Assembly: GCA_039881045.1 (NCBI GenBank)
Contig: JAYWVB010000002.1
Span: forward strand, 124,001 to 188,000
Source: Chaetomium olivaceum
Lineage: Eukaryota; Ascomycota; Sordariomycetes; Sordariales; Chaetomiaceae
DNA: 64,000 nt
Direction of reading: 5' to 3'
The translations under genes were made by a program, and so were the position numbers. Positions 54,399-64,000 of the stretch are shown here, piece after piece; position 1 is the first letter of the stretch, and the number at the start of each line of letters is the position of its first letter. Below the pieces are notes generated by a model that was given only the letters and a program-made list of their open reading frames with translations, was not told the origin of the DNA and did not search any database.

Positions 54399-57130
54399 AT
54401 GCTGTCGAATCCCCCCAACATGAGCGGCCTTCACGCGCGTCAACGTCAACACAGGCGGCAAAACTCGACCCCGTCGGCTTTTGACGCAGTGAAGATTGCG
54501 CCGCTACCAAGCCTTCAGCAACGCCGGCCCGTATCCCACCGACGCGGCCTGAGTCTAGATACACGGGCGCAGCCACTCGCGCCAGCACCCTCAAACACGG
54601 CAGTGCGGCGAGGATACGTGCCAATTAGCATCCAGTCAAATAACCCAGGGTCCGCAACACCACAGCGGTCATCACGGCCCGGCCTCAGCCAGCACACATT
54701 CACACAGCAAGATGGCAGCGACAACTTCCTGATTTCGCCCCAAGTCACTCCACAAAGCCGCCGCTTTACCAACGCGGTGCCTGGACAAGGGCCGCTGGTC
54801 GAGGCCCATGGCCTACCGTTCGAGCCATACTCGGCATCTCTCGCCCGTTCGAGCGCAGCGTCAACCAGCTCAGTGGTACTGGCGTCGATCCTGCGCGAGA
54901 GTTTGACTTCTTTGTCCCGGACAGCGCCCTTTCGACGCCGAGCTTTATGACATTCCCAGAGTCTAGCCCTGGTGGTGAAGGCCAGGGTTGGGGATCGGAA
55001 ACAGAAACAGCAAGCACTCACTCCCGCCGCTCTTCACGACGGGTAAGCGCCAAGTTCCAGGCCATTGAGGGTGGCTTCGAAGCCTCGGGGCGGCCATGCA
55101 CCCCCAGTGAGCAAATCACACACGGTACGTACCGCGAATCGATCTCTGGAAATGCCGATCGGACGATACTGATTATCCATGTGTACCTAGAATACTTCCC
55201 TCAAACACCAGCCGAAGCGTCAGTGAAAAACGAGACAACGCCCTTGCAACAACAGCAAGCCCTGAGCAGGTTCACTGAGGGCTACGACGAGTCGATGGAA
55301 GAAACGCTCAAACCGATACGCACAAAGAACAAGAACCGAAACTCGGGCGTTTTCCAAGATCTTCGCCAACAAGCAGAGGCTATGGCACACACACCACCCC
55401 GGGCAAACACAATCCCGATGGCGATACCGAACCCCGGGCTCCAAACACCCGAGTTTATGAACATGCGCACCATCAGTGCCGAGCTGAGGAGGTTTGAACG
55501 CGGCTATGGAAGCATCCCCGGCAGCCCGGTGGATGGGCCATCCATGTTTTCCTTCATGAAGTCGGACAATGGATTTGGTGACAAGTCGGAGTTCCCACCA
55601 CTTACGTTCGAGTCGCTTAACACCATTCCTCCGCTCGTCCCGCCATCACCCATCAGCAAGTCACCATCACGGCGCAGCTCTCCCCATCGGCGGACAGAAT
55701 CCATTGCCTCGGTTACCAGCGCTGCCAGTATTGCGGACATTAACATCGAGGAAACCAAAACGGAGACGGGAGTGAGTATCGACGACATTGCCGCTTTTAT
55801 CCAAGGGCCGGACCCATCGGACGGCAAGTGGCGGTGTCTCTACGAGGGATGCAACAAGCCGTTCGGCCGCAAGGAGAACATCAAGAGCCACGTCCAGACA
55901 CATTTGAACGACAGGCAGTATCAGTGCCCGACCTGCAAGAAGTGCTTCGTCCGGCAGCATGACCTCAAACGGCACGCCAAGATTCACACGGGCATCAAGC
56001 CCTACCCATGCGAATGCGGCAACAGCTTTGCCCGGCATGACGCCCTCACTCGTCATAGGCAGCGTGGCATGTGTATCGGGGCGTTTGATGGTGTGGTACG
56101 GAAAGTGGTAAAACGGGGACGGCCCAAGAAGATCCGGCCGGAGATGGACGAGCGGCGGGACAAGGCGGAACGCACCCGGCGCAAGAACAAGCTCAATTCC
56201 GCCAACTCAGCATCGAGCCAATCCGGCTACTCAGACATCTCGAGCGCCAACTCTCCGAACAATGACTTCGACGGCCTCCTCGACGACGACCACTTCCCCG
56301 ACATCCTCTCCGCCTCCATCAGCTCCCTCACCAACCCCATGACCACGGCGACCATGAACCCCTCCACCCTCGCCGTCTCCACCGCCCCTATACCCACCAC
56401 CACCAGCATGGCCGAGGTCTTCCACACCGCGCTATCCCCCTCGGCCATGAGCAACTACAGCCACGCCTCCTCCTCCCAACCCGCCCGCGGTCCCACCCCG
56501 CCACACCAACACCAGCACCAGCACCAACATCAACAACCCCACCACCACCACCAACAACCCTCAATCCACCAGCAGGAGTACGCCACCTCCCTCGCAGACC
56601 TGCACAACCCCCCCTCCCCCAGCAAATCCGTCTCCAGCCACTACACGCACCACACCACCACCACCTCGTCCCACGCACCCCACACCCCGCCCGACCTGCT
56701 CTCCTCGCCGCGCTCACCAACCCCGCCCGGCTCCGGCTCCGGCTCTGCCTCCACCGCGCGGTACTTTGACGCCGCCGACCCGGCGACAGACGGTGCGTGC
56801 GGCGATGTGAGTGTGCTGTCGGAGGCGAGCAGCATCGGGCTGGGCACGACGGCGGCGGCGCACGCGGCGGCGGCGGGGCTGGATGTCGGGGGCTATGATG
56901 GGGAGATGGTGTTGGGGTTTCCGCACCCGCACGGCGGGCAGTTGCAGTTGGGCGGCGGGGAGGACTTTGGGGTGGATTTGAAGTTTGAGCGGTTTGGCGG
57001 GGCCGGCGCCGGCGCGGGGTTGGAGAGGTTTGGGGTTGGGGAGAAGGGCGGCGGGTTTGGGGAGCACGAGGGCTTTGATCCGGTGAGTATGTTTACCAGT
57101 GGGGAGGATGTGTTTTTTGGGACGGTGTGA
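54399..57130 (+). CDS. C2H2 zinc-finger transcription factor, Ace2/Swi5-type, one frameshift
   Basis: About 888 aa. Start ATG 54399 (MLSNPPNMSGLHARQRQHRR). An intron at 55125-55190 (66 nt, GTACGT..CTAG) is in frame. The N-terminal disordered region is Ser/Pro/Gln-rich (KIAPLPSLQQRRPVSHRR; FDFFVPDSALSTPSF). Three zinc fingers lie at about 55835-56075: C-X4-C-X12-H-X4-H, C-X2-C-X12-H-X3-H and a degenerate third (CECGNSFARHDALTRHRQRGMC), followed by basic VVRKVVKRGRPKKIRP. This arrangement is that of the fungal Ace2/Swi5 group, regulators of cell separation, cell wall and metal or development genes. The C-terminal half has His/Gln runs, a Ser/Pro-rich stretch and Ala/Gly-rich tracts. The frame shifts once near 54850-54870 (before NQLSGTGVDP); one missing base accounts for it. 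Confidence 0.83.
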
Positions 57131-57962
57131 GTCTCGTCAGGTCACGTTGCGGGAGGGGTTGGTTGATGGTAGTGGTGGGGCATGACCGATGTTTTGTTTG
57201 GAGGAGGGGGTTGTTTCCTACATACCTGATGTTTGAGAGGTGTGAAGAAAGGGCTGTTTCCTACCGAGTTTTGGGAACAGGATATGGATTGGATGGTGGG
57301 AGTTTGGGCGCCCGTCGGCGGTTTTCTTTTGTTCTTGGATATTTACCAGCGAGACCTGGTCTTGCGCTGTGGGCTTCTTGGAGGTTGTTGGGGGTGGGTG
57401 TATTCATATGGACCTTCTTTTCGTGGGTGTGTACAATTAGGCGTGGGACTTTCATGGGTATGGATACCATGAGATCTTCGGGAGAAGATGGCTTCTTGGA
57501 GGGTTTTATTTGTTCTTTTTCTCTAACCCACTTATAGCGTTTTCTTTTGTCTCCGAGAGTAGATGATGGGCTTGGATGACTGGCGCCCCGGACTGGGTAT
57601 TTATTTGCCATGTGGCTCTGCTTCAAAATTCATATCGTGTTCATCTTTGTTCTATGCAGACTTCACCGGCCTGTTCCAGTAAGTGATAACTGTCCTGCCC
57701 TTGAAGCATCTCTTCTATCCGGACAACCTGAACGTTGTGATCTATGATCCAAACCCGCCGTGTAATAACACCGTGCTCCCACAGCCTTTTAAATATCGTT
57801 TTCTGTTTATATTGTGCAAACGACCCTCGAGATGCCAAATGCCTTCAGTTCAACCACACAACCCCGCTTGCTTAACGAAACTCGACTACCACACCACACT
57901 CCACAAGCACAAGCAACTTTAAGAGAAACAGTTTACCCCGACTTTACTTCAGAACCTCCAAA
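57131..57962. other. Intergenic between C2H2 and MYND genes
   Basis: Nothing recognised beyond 3' and 5' flanks. Confidence 0.45.
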
Positions 57963-60900
57963 ATGTACACCCAGGCATTTGTTGAATCCGCCGTGCCGTT
58001 TCACCCAGGCAGTTTTGACCCGGCAGTCAGTCTCACCGAGGACCTTCCCCAAGGAGTTGACGCCGACATCCTCCTCCTTGGCTGCGGCGATGTGCGCAAT
58101 ATCATCTATACATCTTTCGTCGAACAAGGACTGCCAAAGAGGAAGCTTGACATTACCGCCTGCGATGTAGATGGATTCACCATCGGTAAGACGACCCCCC
58201 AGCGAGTCTTCGAACGCCACCGCTAACAATAGTATACAGCCCGGAATACCCTACTCCTTACCATCCTTCTCGACGCCCCTAAGAATGTCTCGTCGCGTCA
58301 ACTTTGGAACATATACTACAATTTGTACATCGATGATGACGAAGCAGAGATTATCCGGGACCAGGCCTCGACGTTGGCCAGCCTCTCGCGGAGCCTGCAC
58401 AACTGGCATGCGAGCCCATATGGAGCTACTCTGCGCTTCTGCGACGAGGCAACGCTCACTCTGGTCCGTGACATCTGGGCTAAATATGTCAAACAAGCTG
58501 ATTCCACGGAGAGGGCCGATCGTGATCACCGAACGGCGTTTCACTATGCTTTGAATACTGCAAGAACGAAGCATAATTACGAAAAGCAAGCGACGGTGCA
58601 AGATGTCTCGCCATCGTGTGCCCCCTTGGGGATGGAAATAGCCACCCACTTGCTCTCTACCACCCAACAGCATTGGAAAAAGGGTCTCCTAGGTACTCAA
58701 CCTCTGGCCACTTCAAACGACGGCAAGCCACCCGCGGCAGAGATTCCAAACCCACTCTTTGCCACCCCAATTACGATCTTCTCGGTGCTGAAGTCGCCAA
58801 CCAACCCACTGCTGAGTTTCCACCTAGGAGCAGCTCAAGCGAAGTTTGCCGACCACCAAAATGTGTCATCCGCAAAAGCCGGAGAGACAATGATGGAGTC
58901 GGCATTCCTGCAATTCCGGAACTGGACAGCTGCCTTCGTTCAGGCTGCGCAGAGGACTGTCATCCGCTTCACTGTCTGTGAGGCGTTTGCTTTCTGTTAC
59001 ACTCTCCGGTTCAACCGGAAGACGGGTGCGACCACCTGCGGGCACTGTCGTGGGAAGGTTGGGTTCGAGGCGTTTAACCTGGCCCAGTCCGAGTACGGCG
59101 CGGCCGGCAAGGCGCCTAAGGAGTTCGACGTTATAGACACGTCGACTCTCTCGCATACCGTCAGCATCCTAAACTTGCTGGTCTCCGCTGGCCCCCTTTT
59201 GAAGGATTGGCCATCCTCTACACTATACACCACAGACTTTCGCACGCGCAAAGAGTTCAAGTTTGAGAAGTTGCTCTACGAGGAATCAACTGCCATCACC
59301 ATCCTCCTAGGTCTAGTCCCGGCAGAGTATTGGACCAATGCCACGGCCGTGTCGTCAGCTGACCAGCTCCTCACGGCGTGGTCTGACGAAGCGGCGACGC
59401 GAGAAGGAGAAGAGCCGAACTTCAAGTGTCGCATTTCTTGGAAGCAGATCAAGCACATAACTGGGCAGCAGTCACTCCCCACTCTCCACGTTGAAATCCT
59501 TGACTTGTCCAACTTGGCTTACACGGTTTATGCAACAGCTTTTTTGGGGGCAGCCCTCCGTTGTGGATCAAATCGCAAGAAGACGAGGAGGTCCTATCCG
59601 TCAAGCACATACCAATCTCACCTCACCAGCCAAGCACTGTCGGTGCTTTCCTCAGCACCATCGGCGATATCTGCAATGCAAACCCGGAACGGTTGTGGGA
59701 GAAGTTCCTGATGAGTCTTACCGCCCACAACATAACACACCGTGGCGCTGGGGATCATATGGCTGCCTTCTTGTCCGAAGCGCCGCCTCTGCCCTTCGTT
59801 TTGCCGCCAAACCTCGGCGGAGGGCCCAGTCCAGTACCGGCTCCCTTTACCAAGTGGTTCAGGACCCCCAGGGCTCTTGCTATCACAGTGATTGTGCCCC
59901 TGGAATGCCGGATGCGGCTCGCAGCTTTTGTGAATGCGCGCGCCGGCCAAAGCAGGGAACCGGCTCTCGAGATCTTTGGCCACTTGAGCAGCGATAATGC
60001 GCGTGGACAGCGGGAACGACTCACCACGGTTTACTCGGACATTCAAATCTCGTTTGGAACCCTAACGACGGAAGGCTCCCGCGACCACATAAACTTTACC
60101 GTTCATGTGCAGGAAGACGAAGCGGGCTGGAACGGAACGTCGCCCATGATCATCTCGTACCACGTCCCTGCCGACTTCATTCAGGCGTTCTTTGGCGAGG
60201 GGCTCGTTGGCTTCACGACCACAAGCCTCTCCACGGGGAGGACCGGCTCAAGGAGGCAATGGAACCCCCCCAATGTGACTTTGAAAGGCGCATCTCTGAC
60301 GAGGCTTTCGTCTTCATCACCAAAGATCGGCCTAGGCAGACCTGTCGTGGGGTCAAGGAGGACGCACTACGCGCGGTTGCAAATATGATATCACCGACAC
60401 AGACGAAGCGCCGTCGAACATCAAGTTTACCGCAAGTTTCGCCGAGGTGAAGGACATCATTACAATCACGGGTCACATCGACATCACTTCAGCCAAGGTT
60501 AAAAAGCTCCTCACGGACAGAGCGCCTGTCCAGGTCGAACAGGCAACCCCCTTTACCCTCCATGTCATCATCGGCGGCAAGTCCGAAGGCATCACCATCC
60601 CCCTGACCTTCCCTGCGCCGGTCCTCCGAAAGGACAGCAGAACCCGCATTGCGCGCAAGTCGGCCTACATCGAAGTCATCGCGTCGCCGGCAAAGCACTC
60701 TGCCAACCCCGAGATCCTCGACAGCTTTTTCCTGCCCACCACCAAGCACATCCCGGGCCAGCCCCCAGCAACGCTCAACATCCCCCACCTCAACCTCGAC
60801 ACCCTCCCGATCCCTTCCCTAACCGACAAGAGTCGCGCCCGCTTCCTAACCACACTCACCTCGCTCATGTTCTCCCCGCGTGAGCTTCTCCTCCAGCGCA

Positions 60901-61838
60901 GCCAGAACCAACCCGCCGCGGCAGCCCCCGGCAATAACAACAACGCCATCAACAACAACCAACCACCGACACCGCCCATCCAAAGGCTGTCGACCCTCCC
61001 TCGGCACGGCTCAACTTCAAAGAATCCCTCCACGCCATCTTCACGCTCGTCTCCGCCCAACAGCAGCAAGCCGACGGCAAACCGCCCCTCGCCGCCCGGC
61101 TATTCACGCTGTCGCTCCCTTGCAGCGGCGCGCACATGCTCCTGTTCGTGAGCGGGCTGCGACTCGACGCCGCGCACGGCAGCGTCGTGCTCGACGCAGC
61201 AGCCGTGCCGCTCACCAGGGCACTGGTCGGGGCCAACGGCCCGCTCACCCCCTTCCTGCGCAACCTCACCCGGCACGGCGTCCCCTCCTACACGCTCACC
61301 CTCACGCGCGCCGAGCTCGCCCTCTGGAAGCGCACGCTGCCGGCCCTGGCCGAGCGCTGTCGCACGTGGATGCACCGGCCCGCTGGGGGGTGAGTATGAG
61401 ACGGGCGGTGGTGGTGGTGGTGGTGGTGATGGTGGGGGGAAGGTGCCGATTAGCTTGGAGGAGGGCGAGCCGGTGCTGTGCGGGTGTGGGTGTGGCGAGC
61501 TGCCGGATGGGTTTGTGGATTTCCCCGGGTGGGGGATGGTGAAGGGCCATGCGACGAGGGTTGCGATCAGTCCGGTGTTTGTGTCGGGGATGGTGGAGGA
61601 GGTGGTTGAGCCGGCGGTGGCGAGGAGGATGGCGAGGGAGAGTGTGGGTGGTGGTGGTGGTGGTGGTTATGTGAGGCGGTGCCGGGGGTGTGGGAAGCTG
61701 GAGACGGCGGATGGTGTGGTGTTGAAGAAGTGCACGCGGTGTTCGAAGACGGTGTATTGTTCGGCTGCATGTCAGAAGCAGGATTGGAAGAGGCACCGGG
61801 TGGAGTGTGCGGCGGCCGTGGCTTGGGATCAGAAATGA
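57963..61838 (+). pseudogene. MYND zinc-finger protein with fungal N-terminal (DUF4470-like) domain, about five frameshifts
   Basis: Exon 1 (57963-58185) and exon 2 (from 58240) join cleanly to give LPQGVDADILLLGCGDVRN and DITACDVDGFTIARNTLLL, the N-terminal domain usually paired with MYND fingers in fungi. About 1,200 residues follow. The C-terminus has a MYND finger with all ligands: CRGCGKLE, CTRCSKTVYCSAACQ and WKRHRVEC. The coding signal moves frame near 59540-59550 (T6G5 run), 60235 (G4 run), 60370-60385, 60985-61010 and 61383-61388 (G6 run). Three of the five sit in homopolymers, which favours sequencing error over decay. MYND fingers bind proline-rich partners; fungal relatives are of unknown function. 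Confidence 0.7.
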
Positions 61839-63917
61839 GTTGGACTTTTTGTTGGGCTCTTGAGTCTTGACTACTGGGCAAAGAGTTGCGTGCACATACT
61901 ACCATTGAGACGAGGAAATGTAGGCCACGTATAGATAAAATTGTTTAGTCAAAACTACCTACCCCAAAAATGAAATGGTTGTTCTCCATATGAGAATTCA
62001 TTATTGTAAAAGGCAAGAAGGTTGTGTTGACGAGTTCCTATGATTACTCAAGCTGCTCATTCTTGACTTCGAATGTGATGACACGTGCTTGTGCGGAACG
62101 CGAGGGAGGAACGGGAGCGTCAGCAACAAGAGTTCTACAAGGACGCGTAAGATCTGTATTTTTGGCTTTTCAGCCCCGTGAGAGATGTGGTCCTCAGCGT
62201 CTAACTATTCGTATTCGATTACCTTCACCGTGTCCCCTTACCAAAAAGCTGACCAAAAACTTCACCGAGCATCATGCAAAGAGGTTGGGCAACAAGAAAT
62301 CCAGGGCGCGACCCCTGAAAGGATTCAACGGCAATCTTGGAATTGGGTCGCATCATTGAGGCAGAGACGGGAGCTTCCGAGGTGGTTTGCGTAGTTGAGG
62401 CTGTGCACGCAGGTACGGATGAGATTATGCAGCCACCCCGCCGTGGAGCCCTCTCCGCCATTCGGTTCGACCGGTGTTTGCTCGTGTTCAATTCAACATT
62501 CCAATTTTGACGTCTGACGGCCGAGAGCAACGCAACACAAGTGATTGCAAAAAAAAGAACAGAGAGTCTCGGTCTCGTCAGAAGGTCTGGCCAGTTCACA
62601 CTAGCAAGTTTTCTGCACTCCTCACCGCCAAAGGAGGGGACGGAAGAAGAATCGTTCCCCCACCCTTCCCCGTGTTTCTTGTTTCAAGTTGCCCAATCCT
62701 GGTCAGGCTGCACCTCGAAGACCAGAATCGAGACCAGAACACGTTTTGTGCAGGGACGGAACATGCTAACCGTTTGGCCAACAGAGCTGTGACCGAAATG
62801 GCCAGCAACTAATCTGTACACAGTCTTTATGTGATTTATCCGGCCATTCACAAACTGATTGTGAGTCTTCGACAGGTGTCACCTTGAATAATTGGAGGTG
62901 GGTGGCGCGCCGATAAACAAGCCACCACACCAGACGGGAACTGTACTCTGAGCGTTTAGATGGTGCTCGCTGATGAAATGGAATATGGAATGCGCTTCAA
63001 TTTGCCCGGAAGCCTAACAGAAATTGCCCGCCGATAACACATTGCAGCGGCCGGGACTTTGCCTTCCCTCGAGCGATCGACATTCTCCTGAAATTGCATC
63101 GAGCTGGCGCGTTCTATCCGGCCAATGGCCAGCTGTCAGGACATGGCTGGTGGATGGCACACTGCATGATTGGCCCAACCTGCCGTCCGAAGTGCCCACC
63201 CCACTACTCCCGAAGCGGTATGGTTCCAGGGGTGGAAGTGCGGTGCCTTGCTTCTCTGTGGTCAGGAACGGCCGAAAGGACAGGGGTCCTTGTGCAGGAC
63301 TGCCCCGGCGTCATCCCGAGGTCCCCAGTGCAATTTCGTTCTCGCTTCCCCTGTGGCTCGGGGGACGAGGCCTTTGTGGGTTTCGCTGTCTCCCTTCTCG
63401 CTTTGACTTCGTCCTTGCAACAAAACGACAGTCATTCTCTCCAGTCACTCCTTTGAGCCATTGTGTATGTCCTCACTCCACCTTGGGAAACTCATTTTCG
63501 GCCCTTCCAACTTGCATCGTTGCCTCTCAGCACGCTGCGGAAGCCAGGAAATGCCCCCTCACCTGTAGCGCCAGGACGCTAAAAAGGAAAACGCAGACAA
63601 ACGTCGGCAAACCACCGCCGACCACCCAACACTCGTTCAACAACCTGCGATTCTTTTCCCCGGGGACGCAAACCCGTTCGTTCGTTTTCCTGTTTGCCTT
63701 CCGTCACAGGCACTCGTTTTTCCAAGAAGGTGCTGTGAGCCGCTGGTCGACGACAGCCGAGACGTTTGCCGCCGAACGACAAGCTTCCGAAGAAGCCGAC
63801 GAGACAAAATACCCCCGATTCGTGCCACGGCTACCTTGCAAGCGAGACTGTGACGACTCCCTCTCTTCAACCTAACACGACAGTCAGGCAGCGACTCCCT
63901 CCTGCGACGCATTCACA
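61839..63917. other. 2-kb intergenic region, promoter of last gene
   Basis: No gene supported. A 283-codon ORF (63024-63875) has no domain and looks like chance. The last 300 bases have CT/AC-rich tracts typical of a fungal promoter and leader. Confidence 0.45.
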
Positions 63918-64000
63918 ATGAAGTCTGTGGCCCTGATCGCCGCGGCAGCTGTCGCCTTTACCGACGCGTTGCCAGGGAACTTGATGTCCGAGACTGCACA
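63918..64000 (+). CDS. Start of a secreted protein gene, cut by the window end
   Basis: ATG in good context (TTCACAATGAAG). The visible 27 codons read MKSVALIAAAAVAFTDALPG and on, a textbook signal peptide with a likely cleavage site after TDA or nearby. The product beyond the edge is unknown. Confidence 0.75.
   Translation, partial: MKSVALIAAAAVAFTDALPGNLMSETA

Noticed and set aside
63024..63875. 283-codon ORF
   Set aside because: No domain, no coding bias, overlapped by other open frames, and it lies in the promoter of the next gene.
1..64000. CRISPR arrays, operons, bacterial insertion elements
   Set aside because: No regularly spaced repeats, no Shine-Dalgarno-linked ORFs; the DNA is eukaryotic with spliced genes.

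Overview
The window looks like nuclear DNA of a filamentous ascomycete (Pezizomycotina, most likely a Sordariomycete). The evidence is GC-rich coding sequence, many short introns (about 48-200 nt) with GT..AG ends and CTAAC-like branch sites, and fungus-specific families: HET, Zn2Cys6, an MYND protein with a fungal N-terminal domain, a fungal-type pogo transposon, NmrA-like and F-box-like proteins. No bacterial, viral or organellar signature is visible. The assignment to Sordariomycetes is inference; no species marker is present.

Layout. 1-5,400: two badly frame-broken genes, a multi-pass membrane protein and a HET (heterokaryon incompatibility) protein. 5,680-9,690: a histidine phosphatase, a possible tiny gene, and a carotenoid cleavage oxygenase, all on the minus strand. 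10,657-12,517: a complete pogo/Fot1-like DNA transposon with 47-bp perfect terminal inverted repeats, TA target duplication and an intact 551-aa DD35D transposase. 12,780-17,130: two divergently transcribed FAD amine/amino-acid oxidases sharing a 0.7-kb promoter. 18,000-24,000: a small secreted Cys protein, a membrane-anchored aspartic-protease-like protein whose first catalytic motif is altered, and a Thr-rich cell-surface protein. 25,300-27,200: an F-box-like protein. About 29,000-37,280: 8 kb with no gene I can support. 37,285-38,604: a secreted short tyrosinase. 40,288-41,915: a four-TM MARVEL-like protein whose frame continues 325 codons past a TAG. 42,600-46,600: a Pro-rich protein and a damaged coiled-coil/acidic protein. 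46,900-53,340: a small metabolic-looking group (SDR reductase, Zn2Cys6 regulator, NmrA-like reductase). 54,400-57,130: an Ace2/Swi5-type C2H2 regulator. 57,960-61,840: a frame-broken MYND protein. 63,918 to the end: the signal peptide of a secreted protein cut by the window edge.

A theme runs through the window. Nine genes read cleanly through every splice junction (phosphatase, carotenoid oxygenase, transposase, L-amino-acid-oxidase-like, small secreted protein, aspartic-like, tyrosinase, SDR, NmrA-like). Five others are perfect except for exactly one missing base, three are riddled with indels, and two carry an in-frame stop. Whether this reflects an indel-prone assembly or real decay is the first question to settle before using these models.

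Exon boundaries come from consensus splice sites plus frame continuity. Unless a stretch is called damaged, every multi-exon model given sums to a whole number of codons. Product names come from recognised motifs, without database searches.
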